A stretch of 64,000 nucleotides of DNA, taken from positions 1-64,000 of the forward strand of contig CBDCGJ010000006.1 of NCBI GenBank assembly GCA_965216645.1, read 5' to 3'. Shown here in pieces: positions 34,137 to 42,985 of the stretch. Under the pieces are notes generated by a model. The model saw only the letters and a program-made list of their open reading frames with translations. It made no database searches and was not told where the DNA came from. Numbering within the stretch: position 1 is the first letter of the stretch; the number at the start of each line of letters is the position of its first letter. The stretch is from CBDCGJ01 sp965216645. Its GTDB lineage: Bacteria; Pseudomonadota; Alphaproteobacteria; GCA-2731375. The position numbers and the translations under genes are program-made.

Positions 34137-35729
34137 TTACCCGAAGGCGAAGCCGGTATAGCCCTCGGCGGCGACCTGCTCGCATTTACGGCAGTATTCC
34201 GGGAAGCCGCCGATATAGGGCATGAAGACGCGGGCCTTGCCTTCGACATTGGCGCCGAGATACCAGCTGTCCGTCGACGTCTTCAGGCCGACCCGGCCGG
34301 CTTCCTGAACATGTTCCCACCATTCCGCCTCCGCCGCCGGTTCGGCTTCGATGCTGGTATAATTGCCGCCGCGCATATAGGCGATGCAGTCGACGATCCA
34401 GTCCACATGCTGCTCGATGGTCGGCAACATATTGGTGAAGACCGAGGGGCTGCCCGGTCCCGTCACGGTGAACAGATTTGGAAAATCGGCCATGGCGAGG
34501 CCGAGATAGCTGCTCGGTCCTTCGGCCCAACGTTGGCGCAGGTTGGCGCCGTCCCGGCCTCGGATATCCACATTTGTCAACGCGCCGGTCATGGCGTCGA
34601 AGCCGGTGGCAATGACCAGGGCGTCGACCTCGAAGCGGCGGCCATGGGCATGCACGGCGTCGGCGGTGATCCTGTCGATCGGTCGTTCCTTGACGTCGAT
34701 CAGGGTGACATTGTCGCGATTGTAGGTGGCGTAATAGTTGGTGTCGACGCAGAGCCGCTTGCCGCCGATGATGTTCTTCGGGCAGAGCAGCTCGGCGACC
34801 GCCGGGTCGTCGACGATCTCCCGAATCTTGTTGCGGACGAACTCGGCCAGATTGTCGTTGGCCTCCTGGCTCAGCATCAGATCGCCGAAGCTGCCCATGA
34901 AGGTCAGGCCGCCCTTTTGCCAGCGGCGTTCGAATTCCGCCCTGCGCTCATCGTCCGAAACGTCGAGGGAGGCGCCCGCATTGAACTCGCCGTAGATACC
35001 CGGCGGCGTCTGCTTCGCCTTCGCCCTTATCTCCGGGTAGTTGGCTTTCACCTTCGCCACATAATCCGGGTCCAGCGGCGCATTATGGGCGGGGATGGTG
35101 TAGTTCGGCGTGCGCTGAAATACCGTCAGCTCGGCGGCTTGCGCGGCGATCAGCGGGATCGACTGAATGCCGGAGGAACCGGTGCCGATCACCGCAACCC
35201 GCAGGCCCGTGAAATCCACCTCTTCGTGCGGCCACTGTCCGGTGTGATAAATCGGCCCCGCGAAGTCGTGCAAACCCTCGACCTGAGGCCAGTTCGGTAC
35301 TGACAGGCAACCGGTCGCCATGACGAAGATGCGACCGGCATAGTCGCCGCCTTCTTCCGTCGTCACCGTCCATTGCGCTTCCCCGTCATCCCAGACCGCC
35401 CGCGCGACCCGGCTGTTGAAGCTGATGTCCCGTTTCAGATCGTAACGCTCGGCGACATGTTCGGCGTAGCGCAGGATCTCCGGCTGGGTGGCGTATTTCT
35501 CGGACCAGATCCAGTCCTGCTGCAGCGCGTCGTCGAACTGATAGGAATACTGTACGCTCTCGATATCGCAGCGGGCGCCGGGATAGCGGTTCCAATACCA
35601 GGTGCCGCCGACGCCGTCGCCGGCCTCCAACACCCGCGCCGTCAGGCCCATGCCGCGTAGGCGGTGCAACAGATACATGCCTGCGAAACCGGCGCCGACG
35701 ACGATCACGTCAAAGTTTTTCTCGGTCAT
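34137..35729 (-). CDS. Baeyer-Villiger monooxygenase (flavin-containing)
   Basis: 530 residues. The FAD-binding Rossmann motif is VIVVGAGFAGMYLLHRLR (residues about 8-25), the NADPH-binding one VAVIGTGSSGIQSIPLIA. Between them is FAGPIYHTGQWP, which matches the Baeyer-Villiger fingerprint F-x-G-x3-H-x3-W-P. GVGGTWYWNRYPGARCDIES is also typical of cyclohexanone-type enzymes. These insert oxygen next to a ketone. Start at 35729 is ATG with the family N-terminus MTEKNFDV. A decayed copy of its first codons lies at 38416-38467, showing local duplication. The substrate is unknown. Confidence 0.92.
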   Translation of the reverse strand: MTEKNFDVIVVGAGFAGMYLLHRLRGMGLTARVLEAGDGVGGTWYWNRYPGARCDIESVQYSYQFDDALQQDWIWSEKYATQPEILRYAEHVAERYDLKRDISFNSRVARAVWDDGEAQWTVTTEEGGDYAGRIFVMATGCLSVPNWPQVEGLHDFAGPIYHTGQWPHEEVDFTGLRVAVIGTGSSGIQSIPLIAAQAAELTVFQRTPNYTIPAHNAPLDPDYVAKVKANYPEIRAKAKQTPPGIYGEFNAGASLDVSDDERRAEFERRWQKGGLTFMGSFGDLMLSQEANDNLAEFVRNKIREIVDDPAVAELLCPKNIIGGKRLCVDTNYYATYNRDNVTLIDVKERPIDRITADAVHAHGRRFEVDALVIATGFDAMTGALTNVDIRGRDGANLRQRWAEGPSSYLGLAMADFPNLFTVTGPGSPSVFTNMLPTIEQHVDWIVDCIAYMRGGNYTSIEAEPAAEAEWWEHVQEAGRVGLKTSTDSWYLGANVEGKARVFMPYIGGFPEYCRKCEQVAAEGYTGFAFG

Positions 35730-35777
35730 GGCCGGAAGCTTGTCATAGCCCGGCCCGCCCGGCAACAGGGTGTTGAC

Positions 35778-36764
35778 CTAATTTGCCCAGACGCCGGCGC
35801 GCTGATGGGCGCGGACGAAGGCGGCCTCCGGGAAGTGTTCGTAAGTCCAGGGGGATGCCGCCATTTTCAATCCGGTCTGCCGTAGATGCAGGGCGGATAG
35901 CTCATAGAGCTTCATCTTGTCGAAAACGTAGGCAAAGGTGTTGTGGGCTTGGCAATTGTCCCAAGTTTTCTCGTCATCATAATGATCGACGAAAACTTCG
36001 TGCGCGTTTAGAACATCGTTGCGTACGCCTTCCTGGCGTAGATAGTCGCGTTCTGAGCCAGCGCTTTCCGACATTTCAAACATCAAGGCTACTTCCACAT
36101 GAGCATCCGGAACGACGCAAGCCAAGGCGCCGTTCTCTCGCGCGCGCTTGAGACAGGTATCGCCGAACGCTTCCAGAAGCTCGAAGTCGCCGCCCCATTT
36201 CGGGCTGATCGCATCCTGCACGCAGAGATGACTGCCCACCGTGAGGTTGCCACGCGTTCGTGCCTGTTCGAACAATTCCAACACTGCCTGGGGATCTTCC
36301 CGGGTTGCCTTGAAGATCGGCACCAGTGCGACAAGCGGTAACGGGTTGTCCGGGGCGAGGTCGGCGGCCTTCCAGAGATATTGTTCGGCTTCTTCGAGAT
36401 AGCCGAAAAAACTCTCCCATTCATCTTCGTCGACGGTGTCGGCGTATCCCTCGCCCCGATGATCCCAACCGATCTGCGTATAGAGTTGGCCTTTGAAGAG
36501 CCAGGGCCAGGGCAGATCGGGCTGCGCTTCGATCCAATTGTCGAAACTGTTTGCCGGCATGTCTTCACGAAACAACGCGTTCGCCAGCAAGCCGCGACTG
36601 TCGGTCGGCTGTTTCTCAAGCAGGTCGCGCAGGGCCGTCCAATCCTCGGCATTGAAAAACTTGACGGCGTCCGGCGCGGCGGGATGGTAGAAGCCGGCAC
36701 CATGAGGCAGTCTTGGCACGGTAAACTGCCAGAAGAAAAGGATAATGAATTTCAGTATTTCCAT
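35778..36764 (-). CDS. Unknown protein, 328-aa paralogue A (helical-repeat-like)
   Basis: I do not recognise the family with certainty. 328 residues begin with a short hydrophobic stretch (LKFIILFFWQFTVP) that could anchor it. The body is mostly helical with TPR-like spacing: WPWLFKGQLYTQIGWDHRG, GYLEEAEQYLWKAADLAPDNPLPLVALVPI. Conserved islands shared with paralogue B are SPKWGGDFELLEAFGDTCLKRARENGALACVVPDAHVEV and, at the very end, AFVRAHQRAGVW. It has the same length as B, and both lie 3' of similar flanking DNA. The TPR gene lies 14 bp upstream, so the pair is probably co-transcribed. Confidence 0.7.
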   Translation of the reverse strand: MEILKFIILFFWQFTVPRLPHGAGFYHPAAPDAVKFFNAEDWTALRDLLEKQPTDSRGLLANALFREDMPANSFDNWIEAQPDLPWPWLFKGQLYTQIGWDHRGEGYADTVDEDEWESFFGYLEEAEQYLWKAADLAPDNPLPLVALVPIFKATREDPQAVLELFEQARTRGNLTVGSHLCVQDAISPKWGGDFELLEAFGDTCLKRARENGALACVVPDAHVEVALMFEMSESAGSERDYLRQEGVRNDVLNAHEVFVDHYDDEKTWDNCQAHNTFAYVFDKMKLYELSALHLRQTGLKMAASPWTYEHFPEAAFVRAHQRAGVWAN

Positions 36765-36778
36765 GACTCGTCTCGACG

Positions 36779-38167
36779 TTAGCTGGCGGAGAGTTTGTGG
36801 AGCCGGGCCCAACGGTCGTTCTTGAAGTTGCGCTGAATGCGATCGACGAGATCGTCTCTTTTGGTCTGTCGATAGATCAGCAGGGCTTGGCCGAGTGCGC
36901 TGCTGGCGCGGCCATGCATGTCGTCGTCGCCGCTCTGGCTCGCGGCGGCACGCAGGCATTCGCCCAGCAACATCTCCGTCTCGGCCAGTTGCATCGGTGT
37001 GGTTTCGAGGCCTGGGCGTCGCCGCGCTTCTGTCGCCGCGTCGACAGCGGCCTTGTACAAGCCCGGTTGCCCCTCCGCTTCGGCGCGGCGCAGCAGACAT
37101 TCGGCAAGGCCGAGATGGGCGCGCCAATGGCCGACGGGATCCTGCACCGGATCCAAGCGATCCCACATCTCCAAATAGATGTTGTGGGCGGCAATCAGAC
37201 TCCGCCGATCGGCGCGCAGATCGTATTCGACGATATGCGCGAATGCGATGTTGCAGCGGGTTCGCGACCAGTATCGGACGGCGACGTCCCGCCAATCGTT
37301 CTCGACTCGCCGCAGGTAATCGATGGCGGAATCCACATGGGAGGATTCTTTCGTCCGCGCGGCCAGTTCGATGTCGCAGCAGGCCAGATTATTGAGCGCC
37401 GACAGCCATTCGGTCGGACTTGTCTCGCGGTCAAAGACCGACAGGGCCAACTCGATGGCCGCCCGCGCTTCAAGGAGTGGTTCGTGATCCCGGTCGCGTT
37501 GCGCGATTTCGAGATAGGCATTGCATTTCAGCAGGTTCGCGCCGCCCCAATGGTTCGGCACGGCCTGGCGGACCGGGTAGGTGATGATGTTGTCGGCCAG
37601 GCGGATCGCCTCCTCCAACTCCGCCATGCCGTAATTCAGCGTGGCTAGGCCGAGCTTGGCGCTGCAACGGTTGATTTGCGCCGCGCTCCATTCCGGCACC
37701 GACACCTCGAAGGTGAAATGTGTCAACGCTTGCTCGCAGACCTGAAGGGCGGCGTGATGATGCGCCCGCTCGCCGGTCCGCTCCCCCAAAATATTATAGA
37801 TATGCCCGAGATTGATCAGGGTCTGGGCCCAGGTCCGCGCGTCGTCGCCCTCGGCCAGAACCTCGAGGGCGGCCTCGTGACGCTCGCGCGCCTTCTCCAA
37901 AACCTCGCTGCGGCCGTTGTCGGCGGCGTCGATCAGATATAACCGGCCGAGATTGTACTGCGCCCGCGCCCAGGCCTCGGGAGCCAGATCGCGCGGCGTG
38001 ATTTCCGCTAGTTTTCGGGTGTAGGCCTCGATCTTCTTCCGGCGGGAGGGGCTTTCCTCGGCCCAACATTCGCTGCCGATGAAGCCGGAGATGAATTGCA
38101 GGCGAAACTCCTCAAGGCGGCCCAAATGACGGCTGGCGCGCCAAACGTTATGCAGAATTCTTCTCAT
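36779..38167 (-). CDS. Tetratricopeptide-repeat protein, unknown function
   Basis: 462 residues from ATG 38167. Tandem helical repeats are visible: WARAQYNLGRLYLIDAADN, EALEVLAEGD-type units, QTLINLGHIYNILGERTGERAHHHAALQVCEQAL, LGLATLNYGMAELEEAIRLADN, WLSALNNLACCDIELAART and HLGLAECLLRRAEAEGQ. There is no signal peptide and no catalytic motif I can name, so it is likely a protein-binding scaffold in the cytoplasm. The AT-rich region at 38190-38270 may hold its promoter. It sits between the two 328-aa paralogues. Confidence 0.75.
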   Translation of the reverse strand: MRRILHNVWRASRHLGRLEEFRLQFISGFIGSECWAEESPSRRKKIEAYTRKLAEITPRDLAPEAWARAQYNLGRLYLIDAADNGRSEVLEKARERHEAALEVLAEGDDARTWAQTLINLGHIYNILGERTGERAHHHAALQVCEQALTHFTFEVSVPEWSAAQINRCSAKLGLATLNYGMAELEEAIRLADNIITYPVRQAVPNHWGGANLLKCNAYLEIAQRDRDHEPLLEARAAIELALSVFDRETSPTEWLSALNNLACCDIELAARTKESSHVDSAIDYLRRVENDWRDVAVRYWSRTRCNIAFAHIVEYDLRADRRSLIAAHNIYLEMWDRLDPVQDPVGHWRAHLGLAECLLRRAEAEGQPGLYKAAVDAATEARRRPGLETTPMQLAETEMLLGECLRAAASQSGDDDMHGRASSALGQALLIYRQTKRDDLVDRIQRNFKNDRWARLHKLSAS

Positions 38168-38415
38168 CGCGGTAAACCGAACAATCAACAGGCAGGCAAA
38201 CGGAACACAATTAATAGTATTATAAAATCGTCACACAAAATAACATAAACAAAGCGAATTTGCCTAAAATTGCGGGCAACCCTCCCGGATAAATCGTCGC
38301 GGTGCGAATAGGATACTTGCGCACCGTGACGCCGATTGGGAATTGGTTTTCGTGAAACAACGAACGTCCATTACCTTGGTACGGAAATCACCTCGCGCGG
38401 GCGATGGCGCGGTTA

Positions 38416-38513
38416 CATGTCCGCGCAGCCTGCGCCGACGACGTCCTTCTCGAATTTGCTCGCGCATGGCCGGAAGCTTGTCACAGCCCGTCCGGCAATC
38501 GTGCGTAGCGCTT
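38416..38513 (-). pseudogene. Remnant of duplicated monooxygenase start and flank
   Basis: Read on the minus strand, 38467 down to 38416 resembles the first 18 codons of the monooxygenase at 35729: the CGTCGTCGGCGCAGGCTGCG stretch matches the codons for VVGAGFA. The bases just before it, GCCGGAAGCTTGTCA, also recur at 35730-35745. The remnant has small deletions and no open frame. Like the full gene, it lies 3' of a 328-aa paralogue, so a unit spanning paralogue plus monooxygenase start was duplicated. The rest of 38168-38415 is AT-rich, with no gene seen. Confidence 0.6.
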
Positions 38514-39500
38514 CTAGTTCAGCCAGACGCCGGCGCGCTGGTGGGCGCGCACAAAGTTCGCTTTCGGGAAAAACTCGTAACCCCAGGGCGCGTCGGAGAT
38601 CTTCAGGTTGAGTTGCTGGAGATGCTGGGACGAATAGTCGTACATACCCATCTTGTCGAAGACGAAGGCAAACCGATTGTGGGCCGCACGATTGTCGTAG
38701 ATATTTTTGTCGTCGTAATGGACAAAGAACATTTCATGCGCATTGACGATATCGCGCTGGACATCGTCGCTTTTAAGGTATTGGTCACTGGTCATGTCCC
38801 AATCGATATCGTCCGCGATCAGCCAGACCTCGATATGCGCGTCCGGCACAATGCAGGCGAGCGCACCGTTTCTGTGTGAACGCTTCAGACAGTCTTCCCC
38901 GAAATCCTCCATCATCTCGAAACTGCCGCCCCATTTCGGGGTAATCGCCTGCTGCAAGGACAAATGAGCGAGCACGCTCAGCTCTTCGAGCCGCTGCGCG
39001 CGTTTGAATAACAACATCGTTTCCAGCGGATCGTCGCGCGTCGCCATATAGACGGGTATGAGCGCCAACAAGGGTAAGGGGTCCTGCGGCGCGAACGCCA
39101 CTGCCCGATCCAAAAACGCCTCCGCCTCTCTCAAATAGTTGAAAAACTTCTGCCGCCCGTTTTCGCGGACCAGTTCCGCGTGGCCGGTCCCGCGATGATC
39201 CCAAGCGAGTTCCGTGTAAAGCAGGCCTTTCAGGAACCAGGGCCACATATTGTATGGATCGGCCTCGATCCAATCGTCGAAGGAGTTCGGCTTCATACAG
39301 CGACGGACCAGTCTCGACGACAGCGCGGTTCTGCCGTCCGTCCGCTCTTTGTCGAAGAGCCGTTCAACCACATCGAATTTCCGTTCGGCGACCAGTTTCG
39401 CGGTCTCGATTTCCAAAGGGTGCTGGATGAGGGCTTCGCGCGGAAGTTTCGGGGCAACGAGCTGCAGCAGCCATTGAGATGCTAAGTTCAATAAATACAT
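38514..39500 (-). CDS. Unknown protein, 328-aa paralogue B
   Basis: 328 residues from ATG 39500, exactly as long as paralogue A. Shared islands: NSFDDWIEADPYNMWPWFLKGLLYTELAWDHRG, EAEAFLDRAVAFAPQDPLPLLALIPVYMATRDDP, TPKWGGSFEMMEDFGEDCLKRSHRNGALACIVPDAHIEV, INAHEMFF-like and the terminal NFVRAHQRAGVWLN. By eye about half the residues agree with A. The N-terminus again has a short hydrophobic stretch (MYLLNLASQWLLQLVAP). Function unknown; the pattern suggests an alpha-alpha repeat protein. It is preceded by a small doubtful ORF and an AT-rich region (39770-39860). Confidence 0.7.
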   Translation of the reverse strand: MYLLNLASQWLLQLVAPKLPREALIQHPLEIETAKLVAERKFDVVERLFDKERTDGRTALSSRLVRRCMKPNSFDDWIEADPYNMWPWFLKGLLYTELAWDHRGTGHAELVRENGRQKFFNYLREAEAFLDRAVAFAPQDPLPLLALIPVYMATRDDPLETMLLFKRAQRLEELSVLAHLSLQQAITPKWGGSFEMMEDFGEDCLKRSHRNGALACIVPDAHIEVWLIADDIDWDMTSDQYLKSDDVQRDIVNAHEMFFVHYDDKNIYDNRAAHNRFAFVFDKMGMYDYSSQHLQQLNLKISDAPWGYEFFPKANFVRAHQRAGVWLN

Positions 39501-39508
39501 GCCGAATC

Positions 39509-39751
39509 TCAAAAACCACTGTCGTCGAAACGTTCTCGCTCGGCATATCGGCCATTTCGAAACTGAGCGAATTCCAAGCGATCGCCCGTCCGCCCAACAA
39601 GCGGCTGATCGATACGCTTCATGTTGATTGAAGGCGATGCCCACGCCCGTACGCCGATCGCGCCATCTCTAACTTTTTGCGCAACATCGGACAGATATTG
39701 CCGGTCGAGAAGTTGGCAGATCCTGCAAGGTTCGTCGGAATTCTTACTCAT
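39509..39751 (-). CDS. Small doubtful ORF upstream of paralogue B
   Basis: 80 codons beginning MSKNSDEPCRICQLLDRQYL; no family recognised. It ends 8 bp before the start of paralogue B, and the AT-rich stretch just upstream could carry a promoter, both mildly in favour of a real gene. Against it: no clear SD, an arginine-rich tail and no known relatives. The remaining gap to 39942 is AT-rich up to about 39860 and shows no gene. Confidence 0.28.
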   Translation of the reverse strand: MSKNSDEPCRICQLLDRQYLSDVAQKVRDGAIGVRAWASPSINMKRIDQPLVGRTGDRLEFAQFRNGRYAERERFDDSGF

Positions 39752-39942
39752 CACGCTAATTCGAATACGTTACTCTACATGTATCTCTTACTATTTTTAT
39801 AATAATAATTAATTGAAATTAACTAATATTAGCATCATTTTATTTAAAATTGTTGGTATCGGGCCAAACCCCCGAGCCTGTTGTGCGGTCCGTGCGCGAA
39901 ACGTAGACTTGCCATGCTGAAAAGCAAGGGAAGGCGGATATT

Positions 39943-40914
39943 GTGAAACAGGACCATTCATATACACCCAGTCCGGAAATTCGATCCCGCTGGCCGGAGA
40001 TGTCGGGCAATGCCGTCAACGGGTTGGACGAGGAGTCCTTTCGCCAACCGAAACCGGTATTTTGGCGTACGGACGAATCGATCGCGCATCTCGAGGTCCT
40101 GCGCTATTTCTATGATCGCTATCGCGGCAACGAGCTGATCCGCAACACCCGCAAACTCTATGATGAGATGCGGGATATTGCCGAGGCCGAACAAGCCGCG
40201 CAGCCAAGTCCCGCGCCGGCGGAAGGTTGGTCGGCGGCCGTGAAGCAGGCGGCACTGAAAATCGGCGCGGATCTGGTCGGTATCTGCGTTTACGACCCGG
40301 CCTGGACATTTAACGACCGGCCGCAGCCGAAAGGTAAATGGGCCGTGGTCATGGGCTTTGCCCACGACTATGCGCAGCTGGCAGCAGCGCCCCATGAAGA
40401 CGCCTATGTGGAAGTAATGATGCAGTATGCCCGCGCCGGCGGCACCGCCAAGCGGGTGACCAACTGGATTCGCGAGCGCGGTTATGCGGCGGAGGCGAAG
40501 ACCGGGCCGATGACGGAAGATGTGTTGATGATCCCCGCCGCCATCGCCGCCGGGCTCGGAGAACTGGGCAAGCATGGTTCGATCATCAACCGTAAGTTCG
40601 GTGCGAACTTCCGCCTCTCCATGGTGACCACCGACCTACCGCTCGAGCCGGACGGGCCGGATGTGTTCGGCGCCGACGACTTCTGCGCCAATTGCCAGGT
40701 CTGCGCCAATGCCTGCCCGCCGGACGCGATCTACCGGGAAAAGCAGGTCGTGAACGGTGAACGCAAATGGTATGTCGATTTCGACAAATGCCTGCCCTAT
40801 TTTATCGAGAACGAAACTTGCGGTCTTTGCCTCGCCGTCTGTCCCTGGAGCCGTCCGGGGATCGCCGACAACCTGGTCAAGAAGATGGCCCGCCGCCGCG
40901 CCGAAAAATCCTAG
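39943..40914 (+). CDS. 4Fe-4S dicluster protein, reductive-dehalogenase/QueG-like
   Basis: 323 residues, GTG start with AAGGCGG upstream. The central region (AALKIGADLVGICVYDPAW ... VVMGFAHDYAQLAAAPHEDAYVEVMMQYARAGG) resembles the flavin/cobalamin-binding-fold domain of epoxyqueuosine reductase and RdhA. MIPAAIAAGLGELGKHGSIINRKFGANFRLSMVTTD is a strong match to that group. Two ferredoxin clusters follow: CANCQVCANACPPDAI and CGLCLAVCPWSRPG. There is no twin-arginine signal and no rdhB neighbour, so respiration on organohalides is unlikely; a cytoplasmic B12-linked reductase is the better guess. Convergent with the DUF2817 gene, overlapping it by 4 bp. Confidence 0.75.
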   Translation: MKQDHSYTPSPEIRSRWPEMSGNAVNGLDEESFRQPKPVFWRTDESIAHLEVLRYFYDRYRGNELIRNTRKLYDEMRDIAEAEQAAQPSPAPAEGWSAAVKQAALKIGADLVGICVYDPAWTFNDRPQPKGKWAVVMGFAHDYAQLAAAPHEDAYVEVMMQYARAGGTAKRVTNWIRERGYAAEAKTGPMTEDVLMIPAAIAAGLGELGKHGSIINRKFGANFRLSMVTTDLPLEPDGPDVFGADDFCANCQVCANACPPDAIYREKQVVNGERKWYVDFDKCLPYFIENETCGLCLAVCPWSRPGIADNLVKKMARRRAEKS

Positions 40915-42095
40915 CCCAAGGGTTGCTGCGCCAGGCCCGTGACGGCGCGACGCATGATCTGGCGCGAGCGCACGGCGATCAACTCCTTCCAATTATCTTC
41001 GTCCGGATAAAAGGCGCGCCGGATCGCCGCCTTGATGGCGCGTCCCCGATCGCTGTCGAGCGCACCTTTGGCATGCAGCCAATTGTCGGCGATCAGCGCC
41101 TCCTGCACCTGCGGCATGGGATAGGTGCCGAATTCCATGGTCATGCCGGTCGAGGCAGCGGGTGCGATCTCCTCCTCGATGGCCAAGTTGACGAAACCGG
41201 ACAGCGGTCGGGAGGTCGAAGTGCCAGACATCGGATTGCTCAGGCCTTCGCCATAAATCTCGTACATGCGATCGCCCGCCGGCGTGCCCGGCTCCCAACC
41301 CGAGATCATGTCGACCGCACCGTAGGCGCCGAGCCCGGTATGGAAGTCGTGCGAAGCGACGGCGCGGGCGCCCGCCACATGGTCGCGCAGGATTTGACGC
41401 AGGGTGTCGTTGCTCCAGGCCGGGGCGTTGCCGCCGAAGAACAGGCCGGTCGGATGACTGTACTGACCCCGCCCCACCGCGTCGCGCAGGGCGTCGTCTC
41501 CCCGCGCCTCGGCATAGTCCCGCATGGCGGCATTGACCTTGGCGATGCTGTCGTCGTCCCAGCTTTCGGGCAGCAGCATATCGTGGATATCGCGGTAGCC
41601 CGGATTGTCCGGATAGGGTTGATCGTGATCCAGGAAGTTGCGGTTCAGGTCGATATTGTCCTCGTTGACCCGGCGTAGCCAGGCGAAGCCATAGGGATTG
41701 ACCGCGTGGACCAGGACGGCGCGGCAATCGTCCGCCAGCGCGCGATATTCGCCGGACCGGAACCAGCCGGTCAGTGCCGCCGAGCCGCAGAAGCCCTCGA
41801 CGCCGTGGACGCCGCTGGTGCAGAGCAGCACTTTCCCCGCCGACGCCGGACCGTAAAGCGCCACATCCATATAGAGCGGCCGGCCGTCCGGACCAGGTAG
41901 GGGATGCCGATGCTCGACCAGTTCGGCACCGGCGACGTCCGCCGCCTCCAGGAACTTCCGCCGCGCCTGCTGGTAGTCTTGGGCAAAATAGCTGAGATAG
42001 TCGATGGTGAAATCTCCATGAAGAAATAGATTGAAACGATAAATCGCCGGCCGAAGCCGTCGGCTTCTATAGCAGCAACTGCCCGCCGTTGACAT
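40911..42095 (-). CDS. DUF2817 (M14-like zinc carboxypeptidase family)
   Basis: 394 residues as drawn. The zinc site is SGVHGVEGFCGSA (H-x-x-E), with a third ligand likely in ASHDFHTGLG. VNPYGFAWLRRVNEDNIDLNRNF matches the N-x-D-x-N-R-N-F substrate loop of M14 carboxypeptidases. A catalytic Glu may lie in TMEFGTYPMPQV. DUF2817 proteins are thought to be amidohydrolase or carboxypeptidase-like enzymes. The start is uncertain: the ATG at 42095 overlaps the SDR gene by 29 bp, and homologues begin near the codons for YFAQDYQQAR, where no good start exists in frame. Confidence 0.8.
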   Translation of the reverse strand: MSTAGSCCYRSRRLRPAIYRFNLFLHGDFTIDYLSYFAQDYQQARRKFLEAADVAGAELVEHRHPLPGPDGRPLYMDVALYGPASAGKVLLCTSGVHGVEGFCGSAALTGWFRSGEYRALADDCRAVLVHAVNPYGFAWLRRVNEDNIDLNRNFLDHDQPYPDNPGYRDIHDMLLPESWDDDSIAKVNAAMRDYAEARGDDALRDAVGRGQYSHPTGLFFGGNAPAWSNDTLRQILRDHVAGARAVASHDFHTGLGAYGAVDMISGWEPGTPAGDRMYEIYGEGLSNPMSGTSTSRPLSGFVNLAIEEEIAPAASTGMTMEFGTYPMPQVQEALIADNWLHAKGALDSDRGRAIKAAIRRAFYPDEDNWKELIAVRSRQIMRRAVTGLAQQPLG

Positions 42096-42816
42096 GGAGC
42101 AGCTGGCCGGTCATCTGCCGGGACTGGTCGGAGGCTAGGAACACCGCGGCGGCGGCGATGTCGCTGGGTTCGATGAGCTGGCCGAGCGGCAGCTTGGCCG
42201 CCGTCGCCGCGATTTCGTCCTCACTGGCGCCGCCACGGGGTTGGGCCGTGTCGGTCAGGCCGGGGGCGATCGCGTTGACGCGGATGCGGTGGGGCGCCAG
42301 GGCCATGGCGGCGGCGCGGGTCAGACCGACGACGCCGCCCTTGCTGGCGGCGTAATGCACGCCCAGGGGCGGGCCGCTATGAGCCGCGACGGAAGCGATG
42401 TTGACGATGGCACCGCCCCGGCCATGCGCGATCATCCGCTTCGCCGCCGCCTGGGCGCAGAAGAATCCGGCTTTCAGATTTATATCCTGAACCAGGTCCC
42501 AGTCCGCTTCCGACATCGTTAGCATCTCGACGCGTGGAAACACGCCGGCATTGTTGACCAGGATGTCGATACCGCCGAGGGCGTCCGCCGCCGCGATCAT
42601 ATTGCTCCGCGCGTCGGCGTCGCGGACGTCGCCGGCAACGGCGGCGGCGCGGCCGCCGGACCGCTCGATCTCCCGTACCAGCGCTTCCGCGGCGCCGGCA
42701 TCGTCGAGATAATTGATCGCAACGGCAGCGCCCTCCGCCGCGAAGGCCGCCGCGATGGCGCGCCCGATCCCCTGCTGCGCGCCGGTGACCAGCGCGGTCT
42801 TACCTTCGAGTTTCAT
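42067..42816 (-). CDS. Short-chain dehydrogenase/reductase
   Basis: 249 residues, classical SDR. TGAQQGIGRAIAAAFAAEG is the NAD(P)-binding glycine motif, NNAG is present in VNNAGVFPRV, the catalytic Ser and Y-x-x-x-K occur in NIASVAAHSGPPLGVHYAASKGGVVG, and a C-terminal GPQ-like MTGQLLHVNGGQ follows. FabG-like 3-oxoacyl reductase or sugar/alcohol dehydrogenase are both possible. Start 42816 is chosen for the family N-terminus MKLEGKTALVTG. Its end overlaps the DUF2817 start as annotated. Confidence 0.9.
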   Translation of the reverse strand: MKLEGKTALVTGAQQGIGRAIAAAFAAEGAAVAINYLDDAGAAEALVREIERSGGRAAAVAGDVRDADARSNMIAAADALGGIDILVNNAGVFPRVEMLTMSEADWDLVQDINLKAGFFCAQAAAKRMIAHGRGGAIVNIASVAAHSGPPLGVHYAASKGGVVGLTRAAAMALAPHRIRVNAIAPGLTDTAQPRGGASEDEIAATAAKLPLGQLIEPSDIAAAAVFLASDQSRQMTGQLLHVNGGQLLL

Positions 42817-42921
42817 GTCGGTCGGCTCCCTTCCGAACGGGAGCATAGCGCAAGCCGGCCTTAGGCGCAGCGGCAGCGAAGATTTGCACCGCCGCAGGCA
42901 GGACGAACCCATAAATCACAA

Positions 42922-42975
42922 AAAAGGGGTCGGAGGGATTTTAATAGAAAGTAAAATCCCTCCGACCCCTTTTTG
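42922..42975. repeat. REP-like inverted repeat, locus 2
   Basis: Perfect 23-bp arms, 42922-42944 and 42953-42975, each AAAAA, GGGGTCGGAGGGA and TTTTA (one inverted), with an 8-base loop. This is the tightest hairpin of the family here. It lies 10 bp after the stop of the flavin monooxygenase gene and could act as its terminator: read on the minus strand, the hairpin ends in a run of T. Confidence 0.9.
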
Positions 42976-42985
42976 GGCGGCGTGT

